From: Tubiluchus corallicola
Taxonomy: Eukaryota > Priapulida > Priapulimorpha > Priapulimorphida > Tubiluchidae
DNA: 64,000 nt
Direction of reading: 5' to 3'
Assembly: GCA_030141605.1 (NCBI GenBank)
Contig: JAQGDQ010000566.1
Span: 62,001 to 126,000 of the forward strand
Below are positions 14,101 through 28,000 of this stretch, piece by piece (within the stretch, counting starts at the first letter, position 1; each line of letters starts with the position of its first letter). The notes under the pieces are model-generated. The model did not search any database. It saw nothing but the letters and a program-made list of their open reading frames with translations, and had not been told where the DNA came from. A program made the translations under genes and the position numbers.

Positions 14101-17100
14101 TTTTTAAGTAAATATTGAGGTTGGACTGGACAGAATAAGCAGGAGTTTTAGCATTTGGCAGCATCTATGAAATCCTTGCAAGAAACGTCTGGATCATTGT
14201 TAAGTGTATTAGCCATTATAGTATTGATTTGCTTTGTTTCCCATTTGCATCATCAGCAATTTTATATTTGCCCATTTTCAGCTTGTCTCGTTCTGCACGC
14301 AATGCTGAAATTGAAGATCCCTCGATAGATATTGTTATTGAAGGTTGGTCCGAAGACACTGATGATGCACTTACAGGAACAAGTCTTTCCAAGAAAATTT
14401 CGGAAAGCTGCACACCTTCACGTGTTGAAAAGTATAGTATTTTAACAATTGAACATTTAACAGGGGCATGAGTGTAAAATAAAATTGCATCATCTTGTAA
14501 AAAATGGCAGTATGTTTATTGTACATTGTGTACAAAACTTGTAATTATATATAGCTTCCCATTTGTTTTGTTTGTGATTGATAATTGTGCTATGTTTTCT
14601 CTTTTCTATATCACCTAGCCTATTTTCAGCCATATATGTTAACTAATAGCATGGGAATGCAGTAAGTTGTTGTTATATTGCCATAAGTATGTTACAGTAT
14701 ACTTTCTTGCTTGATTTGGTGCATCAAAATTTTACAAAATCCAAAATCGGCGAGAAAATATGAAATTTGGCGACGAATACGAAAGTTCAATTTTGTCGAA
14801 TTTAGAGAAAATGTCTAAAATGTTTGTGCTTCTAATGTTGAACGCAGGGTGGTATTTTTAAGACTGGCATCTTAGAGTGTTGAATTCAAGGCGATACTTT
14901 GAAACTGTACTCAGGTACTTACGTCTTTGTAGATTTTCTCGAAGGAGTGGGCCAAGTCCCGAGAGAGAGGATGAAAGCTGGAAGCAAGAAAGTTTTCCAT
15001 CATTGACTGAAGTTTATAGGTATTGCGGAGTTATTTTAATTATTTTGTTCTGCTGTTGCATTTTTTCAAACTCATTCTCTAGTGGTTTACTTAACTTAAT
15101 GGTTTCGTAAGTGATGAATAATACCTACTAAGAACATTACTGATATTCTTGTAAGATTCTTTTATTGAGAAAAGTGAATTTTGGCATATATCATGATCAC
15201 AAATACATTTGAAAATTGTTGTCTGTTTTTTTAAACCAAATTGCAATAGATTTTGCCTGATAATATTTACAGTATGATCTGGCTACCAGACCAAAACATG
15301 TGGTTCCGAGACCCAAAGCTCGACTTTGTTACTAGAAAAAAGCATTTCGTTAAATCATTTGATACTGTTCCATTACAATAATTTGAAACATTGCCCTTTA
15401 ATAATCTTGAGCTTGAGGTTTTGACTTAAAACCTCTTTTTTGTTTTAGAATTTGAATTAATTTTGGTGTTTGTTACTTATATTATTTTTTTATTACAGGT
15501 CAGAAAAGAAGCGAGATTTACCAAAGATAGTGCCTAAATGGAGTAGGAATGTCGCACCTAGGTTTCGGAAGCTGCGGGAGCAGCAGCATCACCAGCAGTC
15601 AATTGCAACGCCACTTTTGCCAGATGAACATCAGATGCATTCCAAAACTGATTTTAGACATTCTCCAAGTCCAGCACTCCAAAATGAATTTGTACATCCT
15701 TCAACCAGAATTAAAGCTGATGCTAGCTATGCTGAAGCTCTTCCTGTAACTCAAAAATTAGATGCGAATGACAATATGTGCACAGAGGAAAAATCATTAG
15801 AAGTTGATAATCCAAGCCAAATTTCAGACTTGCCAACAGCACTTAATGAGCCGAGTGTGATGAGCAAGAGCATTACAAAGTTAGTTTTTCTTTTTTAATA
15901 GAAAAACCAGTGATTTTATATTAGCTGCATGGTGTCAAGCCAGCTGGCTGTTAGGCAAAGGCTGATAGATAAACGACTGATTATTCAAGTCTGATTTATC
16001 TGTTCTAACCTAGAGCAATTTTTTAGCAGTCGGTTAAGTGCAAAAACTGAAATATGATTTAGATAATTCAAAAATTCAAAGATAATTCAAAAGTTTTTAA
16101 ACAAATCCTGTAATGAAATAATAGAAACCTGAATGATTTAAAAACGCTAAGTTATCACTGTTAGGTCTTTGCAACAAAATCTAGTGGTCGACCACCAATC
16201 AATCATTGTTAATTAAAAATCAATAACTGCTCCCTATTTATTACCAGAATTTAAACGAGACCAACTTCGCATTGTGTAAACAAATGAAAAGCAGAGTTGA
16301 GTGATTACAGTATTATTTATCAAAAATTAACAAGTCTCAAATTTGTTTTCAAATCCATGAGCATAACCATGTTTGTCACTTGACTGTGTCTGGTCCAGTG
16401 CGGTTTACTGATGTGAGAAAATGTAGATCATAATAATTACATTGATTGTGCTCATATGTGGCTAACCAGTGTGCATGGTGCCCATAACTAAGTATCACTT
16501 GACTATGCCTGGTACAGTTTGACTTACTCGCGTGTGACTGAGCAGTTTGTTCTAATTTTCACATTTACATAATCCCAGGTTATTTAACACTGCCATTGTC
16601 TGAGTTTCTATCCCAGGTGTCTGCCCTCCAAGTTTCATGACCTGAGGAGACCAGCCAGAAAAAAATTGTTTCTGTCTTGCCTCATGTGCACAAAAGATGT
16701 CAGTACTGAAGTAAAAATTTTTTCAAGCTTTTTGAATGTTTAAAGCTGAATCGTGGATTCAGGTGAAATCCAAAGTTTTTTTCTTATTTTCCACTGGTTA
16801 GCAGTACTGTTTTAAATATTTTCAATGTCTTGCATTACTAAAATATCGTGTAATTATCGATTATTGTATGGTCGCTTTTTTATACGTTACGAACGCGTGT
16901 TCTGATAATTATGGTGTAAGCAGCAACACTACTTGGGGTCATCAACATGCTGATTTGCAAGAAAATACGATATTTTCCGGTATCCAGTATGATAATCAGA
17001 ATCATACAAAATGTCAGTCTTGGCCAAGAGATTGCCTTAGAAAAACATGGCTGCGTCCTCTCCAGAACAATGACGTTATAACAATTATTGCATTTTAAGT

Positions 17101-19007
17101 TTTAAATTTAAAAAATGCGCCATTATATGACGGAGTAAGTTAAGTGTATGAACGTGTAAAGAAAGATAAAATTCCTACCCGGCCAATTAGATGTAAACAG
17201 AAGTATTTTTATTGTGGCGGTTCGTAGTTCAAATTACTGGAGGTGCTACTTCAGAAAAATCTTAGCCATTGTTCTAATACTGTGTAAAGCAAAACAAACA
17301 TATGTGATTTTTTAGTGTTGTAATTTGTAATTTTAATGTTGTAATTTGTAGAATCCTAAACAACAAATATTGTTTGCTTGCAATTAGCCTAAATTATCGC
17401 AGTTCAGGCAATGCACTTGCGAGTTAAAATGAATTAAAAATGGTTGCTTTATAAAACTTGTGAAATCAATGCCTAGCATTGAGTTCTCATAGAATCTGTT
17501 GCTTGCAGATTATATAAAAGTGTGCACTTGTCCAAACACTGTTTGTTTGATATTTTAATGATGCCTTACCTGTTGCCAGGTCATCAGACGAAGAAAAAGA
17601 GAAGCGGGAGATAAGACATGGTCATCTTGTTAAGCAAATTGATAAGGTTCTCACTTCTCATAGTCTGCATCATTACGATGCCATTCTGGATGAACTGGAT
17701 AAAGTTATAATGATGGGTTGGTTTTTTTTTAATTACAGTCTTTTTATTTTAACCTGAGTTTGCAGCTGAGTTTGCAAACGATGTTACTAAGAACATTTCT
17801 GGTGCACCAAGAATTTTCTGAATTAGTGATGTTCATGAATTTTGAATAGGTTACTAATTTTCTAAAGGATGTCACATTTGATTTTACAAACCCACAGTTA
17901 TTTTAAAAACATGTGGTTTTGTAAAAATACACAAATTAATTTAAATAATAATAATATAATACATCTAATTTATTCTCCATTTGCAGAAGTACAATACATT
18001 TGTTATTCATAAATACACTTCATGCATAATATATGAAACATTACTACAGTTATCACAGTTAATTACATATATGCAATAGTGTGCATGAAAGTTATCTGTG
18101 TCAATATTCTCTAATGTATACTGTACATTACAGCACCTGATACGAATATCTGTGAAATACAGTACCGTTTGGTTACACTAGGAAAAATACTTTTCTTTTT
18201 GTGCTTTTGCATTGCAAAATCACAATAATAGGCATTTAGAATAATCATAGTTTCATAATTCTGACATTTTCTTTTTGCGACATGATTGACTAAGCTGCAT
18301 GCAATCTTTAAAGCAAACAGGATAGCTTACACCCGCATTGAACTGCTAAGACATAAGCTCTCGCCGCTGACGAATCTCTGCTTTCAAGACATTCCGGAAG
18401 CTATTGTCAAACACCATTCACTGTGCTTTGATGATGATTACCAGAATGGGATAAAAGATGCACCACATAAAGGCAAGCGTTTGACATTTTTTGCGTGCTT
18501 GTTGCAATCATCATCATCATAATAGCCATGGTCATTGTTATTGCCTGTAACATTGCTCATCATTGTATATGTGTTTATAATTTGTCGAAACTTCGGTAAC
18601 CATTTCCATATTATCAATAGTGTGTATTAGAAATTATAATCAATCATTGCCGTATTTGTTGCTGTTCCCAATTGTATTAGAAATTTTTACACTTTCTTAT
18701 TTCAGTTATTTTCAGTTTGATTTTTTTTATTATGCACTTATTATTACTGTGTATGAATTGTACTAACACGTTATAAGTTTATCAATTTAATGTCATTCAT
18801 AACAATTTAGTTTTTATTATAAGCAGTACTAACACTAATACACTGTAGCATAGCGCCTATAAAAAATGTTCATCACTAACCAAAGGGCAGCTGAATAGAT
18901 GACCAATTGGTCTTTCGCTGCCCTTTCTTCACATTTTTGTTACCAAATTAATTGTATTATAACTGTGCGTGTGTTAAAAGATAAATAAAAGATTATTATT
19001 ATTATTA

Positions 19008-19074
<67 letters not shown>

Positions 19075-22000
19075 GGTAATGATTGATTTTGAAAGTAACT
19101 GACTGTAAATTGTTCTGCTGCACAAACACATGTTTTGACCACTTGTTTATTTTTGAAACTGTACATTTTAATATTTCTGCTTCTTAAATGATTGAAAACA
19201 AATAACAAGAACATAGTAATTGGTCAATCGTTTTGGCCTCCATGGCATAGTTTAGTTATTGAGGCCAATTTCAAGAGGCATTTGGCGCACTCATATTCTG
19301 CTAAATTTCTTTTAAAAATTAAGTGTAACTCAATTTACTACCATGTACCTAAAATGTAAATGTAGTTTTATGTTTTAGTATTTAAGCTCACCCAACAACA
19401 TATTGATGAAACAAAACATTTAAAGCAACTGCCGTTATACGTGTTCAGTATTCATTGCTGCTCTTCATATTTAGTATTTTTTCTTTATATTTGTTCTTCT
19501 AATAGTGTTAATGTTGTTATTAACAATCGTATGTAGTCAAGGTGATCTTATCAGCCCTTAGGACTGTTTGTCAAAGGTGTAATATGGAATAAGAGAACGT
19601 ATATATAAAATGTAAATGGTTTATTAAGATAGGTTGTGCTGTTTGATTTATGAGTTCTTGGGAAATCTTTTACTATCATAATTTTTAATTTTTTGTACTG
19701 CCAACAATTAGAACATTTAAAGTGTTGCCTTTTCGTAAGCATTATAACCACATTATATTTGTAGTGTATTTTTTGTAGCGTAGTCTATCAGTTATTTGTT
19801 TAATTATCCATTAGTCAAACGTATTAATTTTTTAATCACTTAATTCCAGAGACCACTTTGACATCTGGTGCTGAATGGCTTGAACTTGTGTTGGAGACGA
19901 TTATGCGAGCCGCCATTCGACAGGGCTTCCCGGATGCCTCACATCTAGTCATCTTACTGGGAAAATTCCAAGGCAGGTTGCATTGGTTTTCTTCTAGTAA
20001 TGCTTACAGGCTCAAAACAGTGGAATGTTTGGATTATTAAGTTGTGTCAAGTTCTGATCATCTGAGGTGTAAGATATGGCTAAGTGGTCATAATATGTAC
20101 TTCATAGTCAAAGTTAAGCAAAACCAAGATTGTATAGTGAATGGAGGTTGACCACGGGTTCAATACTCACTCTAGGCATTTCTTTCATCACACTAATTCT
20201 GGCTGTTTGCCTAAATGATAAAAGATGTATTCAAAACTAACCTTGCAGAGATATTTCTGCCTGTTCAATACCTCATCTTAGAAGATGGACTTTGACCAGT
20301 ATTGCAATAACCAGCTACATTAAGTACACCTTGAATTTATTTTCAAAGGGCCATCTGTAAATTCTCTTAATGAAAGTTTGCTTACAACAGGTTGCTGTAA
20401 ACTTGACCAATTTTAAATCCTTAGAGTAATTAATATTATTCTCACATATGTGACAATAATCTCTTAAATTTGGTCATAGATGCTAATGTTTGTTTCCACA
20501 AGTCTCCATTGTTTCAATTTTTTTTGCATTTTCTGTAAAAGGTGTTTCTGTTATGGTTTAATTATATGCATTTACAAAAATAGGTAAAGAAGGTTATGCT
20601 GTCTGTTTAAACAAACTCTTGTTGAAGTATCAAAACCAGTTCATAAACTCCAAGGTAACTTTTTATTATAGTGTACATCTTTATTTTCTTTTGTTGTATT
20701 TTTACCAACAAGCAGGAATTTATTGCACGCTTGAACGGAGCGGTCTGACCACAGTTCAAGCAAAATGTCATATTAAGAAATTCACCGTAAATTAATATTA
20801 ATTGCTGTATGTTCTAAGAACATTCTAAGTACAGTAGGCGCGCTTAATAGACTCACGGTTAATAGACTCAATCGCTTAATTGACTCAAAAACGCCTGGTA
20901 CGTGCCGCTTCTATTCAAATGTACATAAAAACTATCGGTAATTGACTCAAATATTTAACTCCACATCATTGACTCAATATTTCACCTACTTAAAATAACA
21001 CATTTGTATGTGCCCAAAGAACCTTTCCTACTTTTATGTCATCTTTTCTTCCCTTTTGTGCACTATGTATACAAAAACAATCATGTTAAGTACCGTTTTG
21101 TTTGTAAGCAGGTACGTTTATCATGTGCTAATACGCTAGCATTGTGGTTTTGCTTTAAATCTGTTACCTGCTCGTCCACTGCAATTATCCTCATTACCCA
21201 GGAATTTCTGGAAGCTGAGCATTTAATTACTTGTCTAGCGCTTTCCCTTTGAAGCTCTCATTTCAAATCACACTTACGCTTAATCAGTTAGCAACCAAAG
21301 ATGCCAGTACAGTAATCAGCAGGTATTCTTTGTGAAATATGATTAGAGCACAGAGTTAAGAAAAATTGCAACTCAAGCACACCAAGCGCTAAATGTTTTA
21401 TGAGAATATGTGCATCACACAGCAACGGATTTTCAATGTTTTTATAATTATGAGAATTTTGTGAGACAACTTGTTCATGATAAAGTGAAGCAGCCGACTT
21501 TGAAGGAATTTTTGTAATTTTTGCAATTAAATGGACTTGTGTGATTTTTAAAAGTATACTTTTTAATATATTGCTAATTCACTTATCTATACTCTTATAT
21601 TAATATTCTTGGTATCTTAATTTATATATATATAAGATTCGCGGCTACAGCCCGGACGAGGGCACCATTTGCGGCGATCTATATATCAAACGAAAGGTCT
21701 CGATCTAGTGTCGTGCCATTGATGGTTTATTTTTCGAATCGGGCCCACCTGAAGGAAGGGGAGTCGAAAAACCTCCAAAAATGGCCATTTTTCGACCGTT
21801 TTTTGCAAAAGTTATACGGCTGAGATGTAGAGAACGGGAATGGGTCGAGGGTGGTGCTGGGTATGGATAGATAGCCCGTTCAGCGGTGGGTGTCATAGGC
21901 CTATTTAGAATTCGCGAGAGGACCACGGCGCCCCGCAACGGGCGTTTTCCCGGACCCAACCCCCGATTTTTTCGAAATTTTGACCAAACAGCCTGCGGGA

Positions 22001-25000
22001 AAAACGTTCTAGCGGCGCCAGGTGGGACTCTCGGAAGGAGATATACGGCTCTTTAGAAAGAGGAAGAACGGGGCTACACGATGATGTGGGCTATATTTTA
22101 GGACAGGTCCACCGAGAGGAGTACCAACGAGTTAATTAGGAGTTCTATTTTCGGCAATTTTCGCTTAGAAAGCTGCTGACGCAAAGGCATTGTTGTGACG
22201 TCATCCATTGTACTCTACTCTGCTTATAACTTTAATTCAGCAAAAAGCTACAGGCTTTGCGTTAGTTAAACAGACAGTAGGCATGATGTTACGGGCTTTG
22301 CGTTATACATGAGGACTAGGTAGGATGTTCGCGTATTATTGATTACACGTGGTTTTTTACGCAAAATCTTTTGCGGGGCCTTTGCTATTTATTATATTAT
22401 AGCACATAGTTTCAACTTTGTGAAAAATGTTTGGAATGGTTTTGTTGTAATGCTGTGCTGTTGGTGCTTGTGCTATAGGTGTCGTCATCATTGCCACCAT
22501 CCATCATCATCATCATCAACATCATGATCACCACGTGAGGTGGTGGATTTGATGTGGTGTGGTGTGATGTGGTGGAGTATTATGGTGTGGGTGGTGCAGT
22601 GGTATGGTGTGGTGCAGTGTGGTGGAGTGGTATGGTGTGGGTGGTATGGTGTGGTGCAGTGTGGTGTTATGGTGTGGTGCTGTGCGGTGTAATGTGGTGG
22701 AGTATTATGGTGTGGTGTGGTGTGGTGTGTGGGTGGTGCAGTGGTATGGTGTGGGTGGTGTGGTGTGTAGGTGGGTGGGTGGTGTGGTGCAGTGTGGTGT
22801 TATGGTGTGGTGCTGTGCGGTGTGATGTGGTGGAGTATTATGGTGTGGGTGGTGTGGTGTGGTGTGGGTGGTGTGGTGTGGTGTGTGGGTGGTATGGTGT
22901 GGTGCAGTGTGGTGGAGTGGTATGGTGTGGGTGGTGTGGTGTGTAGGTGATATGGTGTGGTGCGGTGCGGTGTGGTGGTATTGTGTGGTGCGATGAGGTG
23001 GAGTGGTATGGTGTGGTGCAGTGTGGTGTGATGAGGTGGAGTGGTGTGGTGTGGGTTGTGTGTTGATTTGTGCACAAAATTCTTTTTGTGGGGTTTGGCT
23101 AGTATAAATTAATATTTTAAAATATATTTTTTTTAAATATTTAACTGCACAAAGGAATTCAGGTATTGCTTCATTTCTAAAAAAACCTTTGCATTGCATA
23201 CTAAGGTGATGACTCATACTTCTATATCTGTAATACTACACCCATCTGTTAATAGGTTCAGTCAGTTAATTGGATCAAAACACTTCGGTCCCAAAGTGAG
23301 TCCATTAAGCGGTGCCTACAGTAGCATAATACACCGATTTTAGTGCTAAATTTATTATTACAGTGTTCATAATTCCTTACACTTTTGTTTGTTTTACTTT
23401 TTTAAGACTGAAAAAGCCAGTGCTGTATTAATGGACTTTTAATAATAAAACATTTAATAATGGACGTTTAATAATAAAAGCCAAGTACTTTTTGTAAAGT
23501 CTACAGAAGATCTAATCATGTGCTGGAAATGTTGCAATAGTTTTAAGCAGTTCTGTAAACGACTTTATTCACAAAGGTATTAAAAGCTGACTAGAATATC
23601 TTTGTCGTCTAAGTTTAATTTAGTAACTTTGTTTGAGGAATCGTAACTTTTGGTAAAATGCATATAGAGGAAAAGCGGCCAAAACCTGAATCTTGGTCAG
23701 ATTCTTCCGGATGTCTCTTTCTGTGGCATGGTCACATATGGCGTGGAGAACATGTTTTTTATCGAATTTGTGGTTGTTTGACTTTGACAAACTAAGGCAA
23801 TAAGCAAATTATTAACTGCATCTGGTGTATTTGAAAAGCTCATGCAGAATAGTAGGATGTTGACCTAAAATCTGACCATTGTTGCGTGTTTGTGTTGCAG
23901 ACTCTCAGTACACCTCGTGCTCAACTACTGCGTCAAAACTACTGTGCACTTTTAGCACGGGTATTCCTAGATGCTCAAGGCTGGGGGGAAAAGTAAGTGT
24001 TATCAGATAATGTTTCATTTAAATTTAACTCAGTTGTTGTTCAGTTTGCTTGTAATGCCAAAACACTATGTTGTCTTGCTAATGTAAAGTGTAACTATGA
24101 ATGAAATTTCATTTAATATATGTGATAACATGTATAATGTGAGATACTTTTTGCAGTCTTTTGTATATTTTCTGCCACTGTCTGCTTATAGCATTTCTGT
24201 TGATTATAACAAAGCAATTAAATATTGCAGAGTGTAGTATACGGGTCCTGGTGCAAAATTGATTTGCCACTTTAAAATATTATACAAACATCCATTTTGG
24301 ATATCTGATTTGCCTGTTTTATTCAAGTCTTGTTTTTTTTCTGTTGATTAGCAGACTGTTCTAGTGTAACCCAGTTAAATATTATTATGATCTATTTGGT
24401 ATAGTAGAGGTATAGCATGGTTTTGAAATGCTAAGGTTCTGTGATTTTTGCACCTTGCTCTAGTACTGAATTTGAGCTCTATCAATCTATGTGGAACACG
24501 TTCTTGTTGCATCTTTTAAATCTGGTAAAATTTCGTCTACACTATAAATGACAAAGCTGTAGAAATATTCTAAATAGTACGTTGTACGCCCTACTAAGAA
24601 ATGATGTGCAATAGGTTCTATCATTGTCCTGTAAAACTCGATTATGGTCAGTTTTAAAAATGGACAGCCGTATAGCCTATTTTACATGCATTTTAGCAAT
24701 AAGATGGGTTAATTGTATGGGCCTTATTACGCGATTGTAAAAATTGTTCACAGCAGAGTAGAACTTTTCAAAGCCAGATGTTTGGGTTTTATCACATATT
24801 AGATTATTTTACTTTCTCACTTAGACTTACCCAAAATGCATTGTGTTTATATTTTTTTTTAGAAATGCAACAACTGTAAACAAGTTTGTCTTTCATACGC
24901 TGGAAAAGTGGACAATTTTCAATAGGAATGCTGTGGTAAATTTCACAAAATTAAGTTCATATATATATTTGTAGCAACCAACCAAGAACCCAGGGAGGGG

Positions 25001-28000
25001 GATTGGGGGTCGAGGCAGTAAATGGGGCTTTGTGTAACTGTGAAGCGCATCACAGTTTTTGAAATCTTGTCAAATCAAACCTGTATGTTATAATTTCAAA
25101 CAAGCATGAGAACAAGCCTTGATAAAGACCTCATAAAGCATCTGTGTAATTTCCTAAACATCTGTGTGTTTCTTATATTTTGGTAGAATACTAATTTAGC
25201 AAAATTAAGCTGTATTATTAACACATGTTAGTCATTACTTAAGAACTCCGTGTTTTGTTTTAACACTTTTTCACTTAGTGACGAATGTTTCATTATAAAA
25301 ATGAATTTCTTGGCCCTAGTTCCAGTGAATTTTTATTTCTGCTCTTTTAAGAAACCAGTACTAAGTCCTAAGTGATATTGTGCTTACCATACTTATTAAT
25401 AGCTGGGTGTCATGGATGTGATTTATTACTGGTGCTTGCCTGCTTAGAGACCCTACTGTTACTTGTACACTTAGGGTTAGTAACTAAATTTACCAGTTAC
25501 TGTATTTTACAGTGTTGGGAGAAAGCAGTGCTTTCATATTGGGAGAAAGTTTGGTAAAAAAATGTAATATTAAGCAGTAACACTGGTAAAATGTTTGATT
25601 TATATGAGTCAACTGTTATTTACCATTACCATCCTAACCCCCAACCGTCCCCCCGGATTTAAGTTTTCATGCGATAGTCTGGTTCTAACATATAATGCCT
25701 CACAACAAATATTATAGATATTTTCTACACAATTTTCAATTCATATGTAAATTACTCTAGCTTTTTACATTAATATCTTGTGATTGTGAACATGAATAAT
25801 CAAATTGCATGATATAACATAGTTCCATGCCGGTATCATATTGTTTCATAATCAGCTAACCAATAACTTATAATTACAAAAATCAGTTCACTGTTGTTTG
25901 TGTATTACAGCATCAACAGAAGAGTCAGCTGTGGTTACAACAACAGTTTGTCGATTGTGTTCAGCTAGTCCTGTACAGTGTTGGACCCATCATGGAAGCT
26001 CGTTTCTTAAATGAAACTAATAAAATATTTGATGCAATCAGGGAGTGTGCTTTGTCTGATAATGTTCCCAAGTAAGAAATTAAGCTAATTTTCTATAACT
26101 TGTACTTAGTCAGTAAGTTAAATGCATTGTCTACATAGCATATGAGATATGTAACAGTTAAATATAAAACATAAATTATTTCTTAAAATTATTTCAGAAC
26201 TACTAAAACCAAGATGCTAGACCTGCTGCTGTTTCGTAGTGAAAACTGGGGTCGTGTTAAGATCGAAAGCTCTACATTTTCTTCTGATGATGAGAGAAGT
26301 GGTAAAGAATCTTACTGCTGTGCTTTCCTTTGTACTTGCTGTAGCTAATTAAGTTTATTCCTTGTGTAAAATTTTATGGCGTGAAATTAAATGATGATTA
26401 CATTTATACTTCTAACTACAATGCTTGTTGCTTCTAGCCAGTGGCATAGGAATAGCATCCGAGGTCTCGAACACAGTTAATTTTGTCATCTTTGTCAGGT
26501 GCTAATTATGTTTATTATAGACATTATTTAGGCAGAATTTTTAAATGTGTACTTGCATAGCAGAATCGTCCACAAGTCGGTAAATGAGCTTTTCTGGTTA
26601 TTCACATATTCCTGACGAATATCTGGGCTTGGCAACAGAAAAAACTTGAAACAAAATGACTGCTTCCACGAGCTTCTATCGGAGTTTGAAGATACGAGTT
26701 TTTTACAATAGCAGTACTTGTTTGTACCCAGAAAAGTGGGTAGGGGGTTTAAATTTTTAATATTTTTTAAATATTTTCTTGATAATTTCATGTTAGAATA
26801 TTAAAGTCCAGTATATTTAGCATTTGTTTTTATAAAAAAAAACAAAAACTTGACATTTGAACAAATTTTTGGTGCATTCTACTTTGAAGCATCATAACAT
26901 AGTTTTAACTATGCCAACTTATGGACGGTTTTGGTTCGCAAGCTCACAAATGAAAAAGGTATATTTTGAAGACATGAATCCAGCAAGCACTAGACTTTGC
27001 TGTGCCAATGTCACTACCATTCATTTAAAAAGAAATTGTGAGACTGAACAGCTTTTTATATAAAAACTTCAAAATGAGCTTTATTAGCATTTTAAACTTT
27101 ATAGCAGCTTTAAATTTAAATATTTTATTTGTTTCATTGCATTCTAATGTAAAGTGCAAAACAGTTTTTATAAAGCTCAAGTTCATATTTTCATGTAAAT
27201 TAGCATTCTGTGTGATTATGCATGTTCCATTATTCCATTGCCAAACGTTTATGCATTTTTAGAAGCTGAACCCCCAAATACAGCTAAACAGAGAGTTGAG
27301 GTGCCGCAGACTGAACCTCCGTTGCAATCGGTCACTGGGACGCCCAGTAAGTGAATAAGTAAAAGAATAATGAGTAAAAGAAGAATAATTAATAAGAATG
27401 ACAAGAATAATGAATTTCCGCATTACGTATTTAGTGCACTTTGTATTTTTGCATTGAATTAATCTGTGTTATTCAGTAAGAGAACTTACCTTTGTCATGG
27501 TTTGTGGTCAGAGAACTAAGTTGAGCATTTGTGAACCTGCTCAATAAAAACAAATGAATGGGAGGCGGCCACGAAAACTTCTGGCTGTTTCTTACCGTAC
27601 ATGCTGTTTATTGTGTTAAGAGGGATGGAGACATGTCCGAATGTGGTTTAGGCACCGTTGCTGTTTCAGTATATCATCTTAGTGAATTGTCGTTGATAAT
27701 GAAATAAGTACTTTTAAGTGAAGGATGTTGGTCTGCCATACTAAGTGAAGAAATTTATTGACTAACAGAATAACCCTGGACAAGTTCTGATAGGTGACTG
27801 GTTCTGGCTAGTAGTTAGTGTAACGGCTGATAATTGATTCTGTTTTCCCGAAGTTTCTAAGTTTGTGCAAAAATATATCGGTTCATCGGAGAACTCCGAT
27901 AATGAAATGGCTATAATGAGTCACTATGGAAATCAGGAGTTAATCTTTCTCAAGGTCTGTGCAATTGATAATTGACAAAAATCATCCATTTCTGATATTA

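Larger units (their letters stand above)
20832..23321. mobile_element. Pogo-like element family B, copy 2, with nested insertions
   Basis: The left terminus CAGTAGGCGCGCTTAATAG abuts TA (20830-20831). The right terminus, reverse complemented, is CTGTAGGCACCGCTTAATGG and abuts TA (23322-23323). Both carry the related ACTCAC motif. The first 500 bp match copy 1. The interior then contains a GC-rich foreign-looking segment (21640-22205) and a GT-rich minisatellite (22540-23065), so the 2.5-kb length reflects added material. It lies in the intron between 20654 and 23901. Confidence 0.65.

Noticed and set aside
21705-21959. Antisense gene in the GC-rich island
   Set aside because: High GC lengthens random frames, there is no recognisable domain, and no start context is convincing.
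22554-23217. Long overlapping open frames (Trp/Cys/Gly-rich and Thr/His/Pro-rich)
   Set aside because: They are open on both strands only because the GT minisatellite lacks stop codons.
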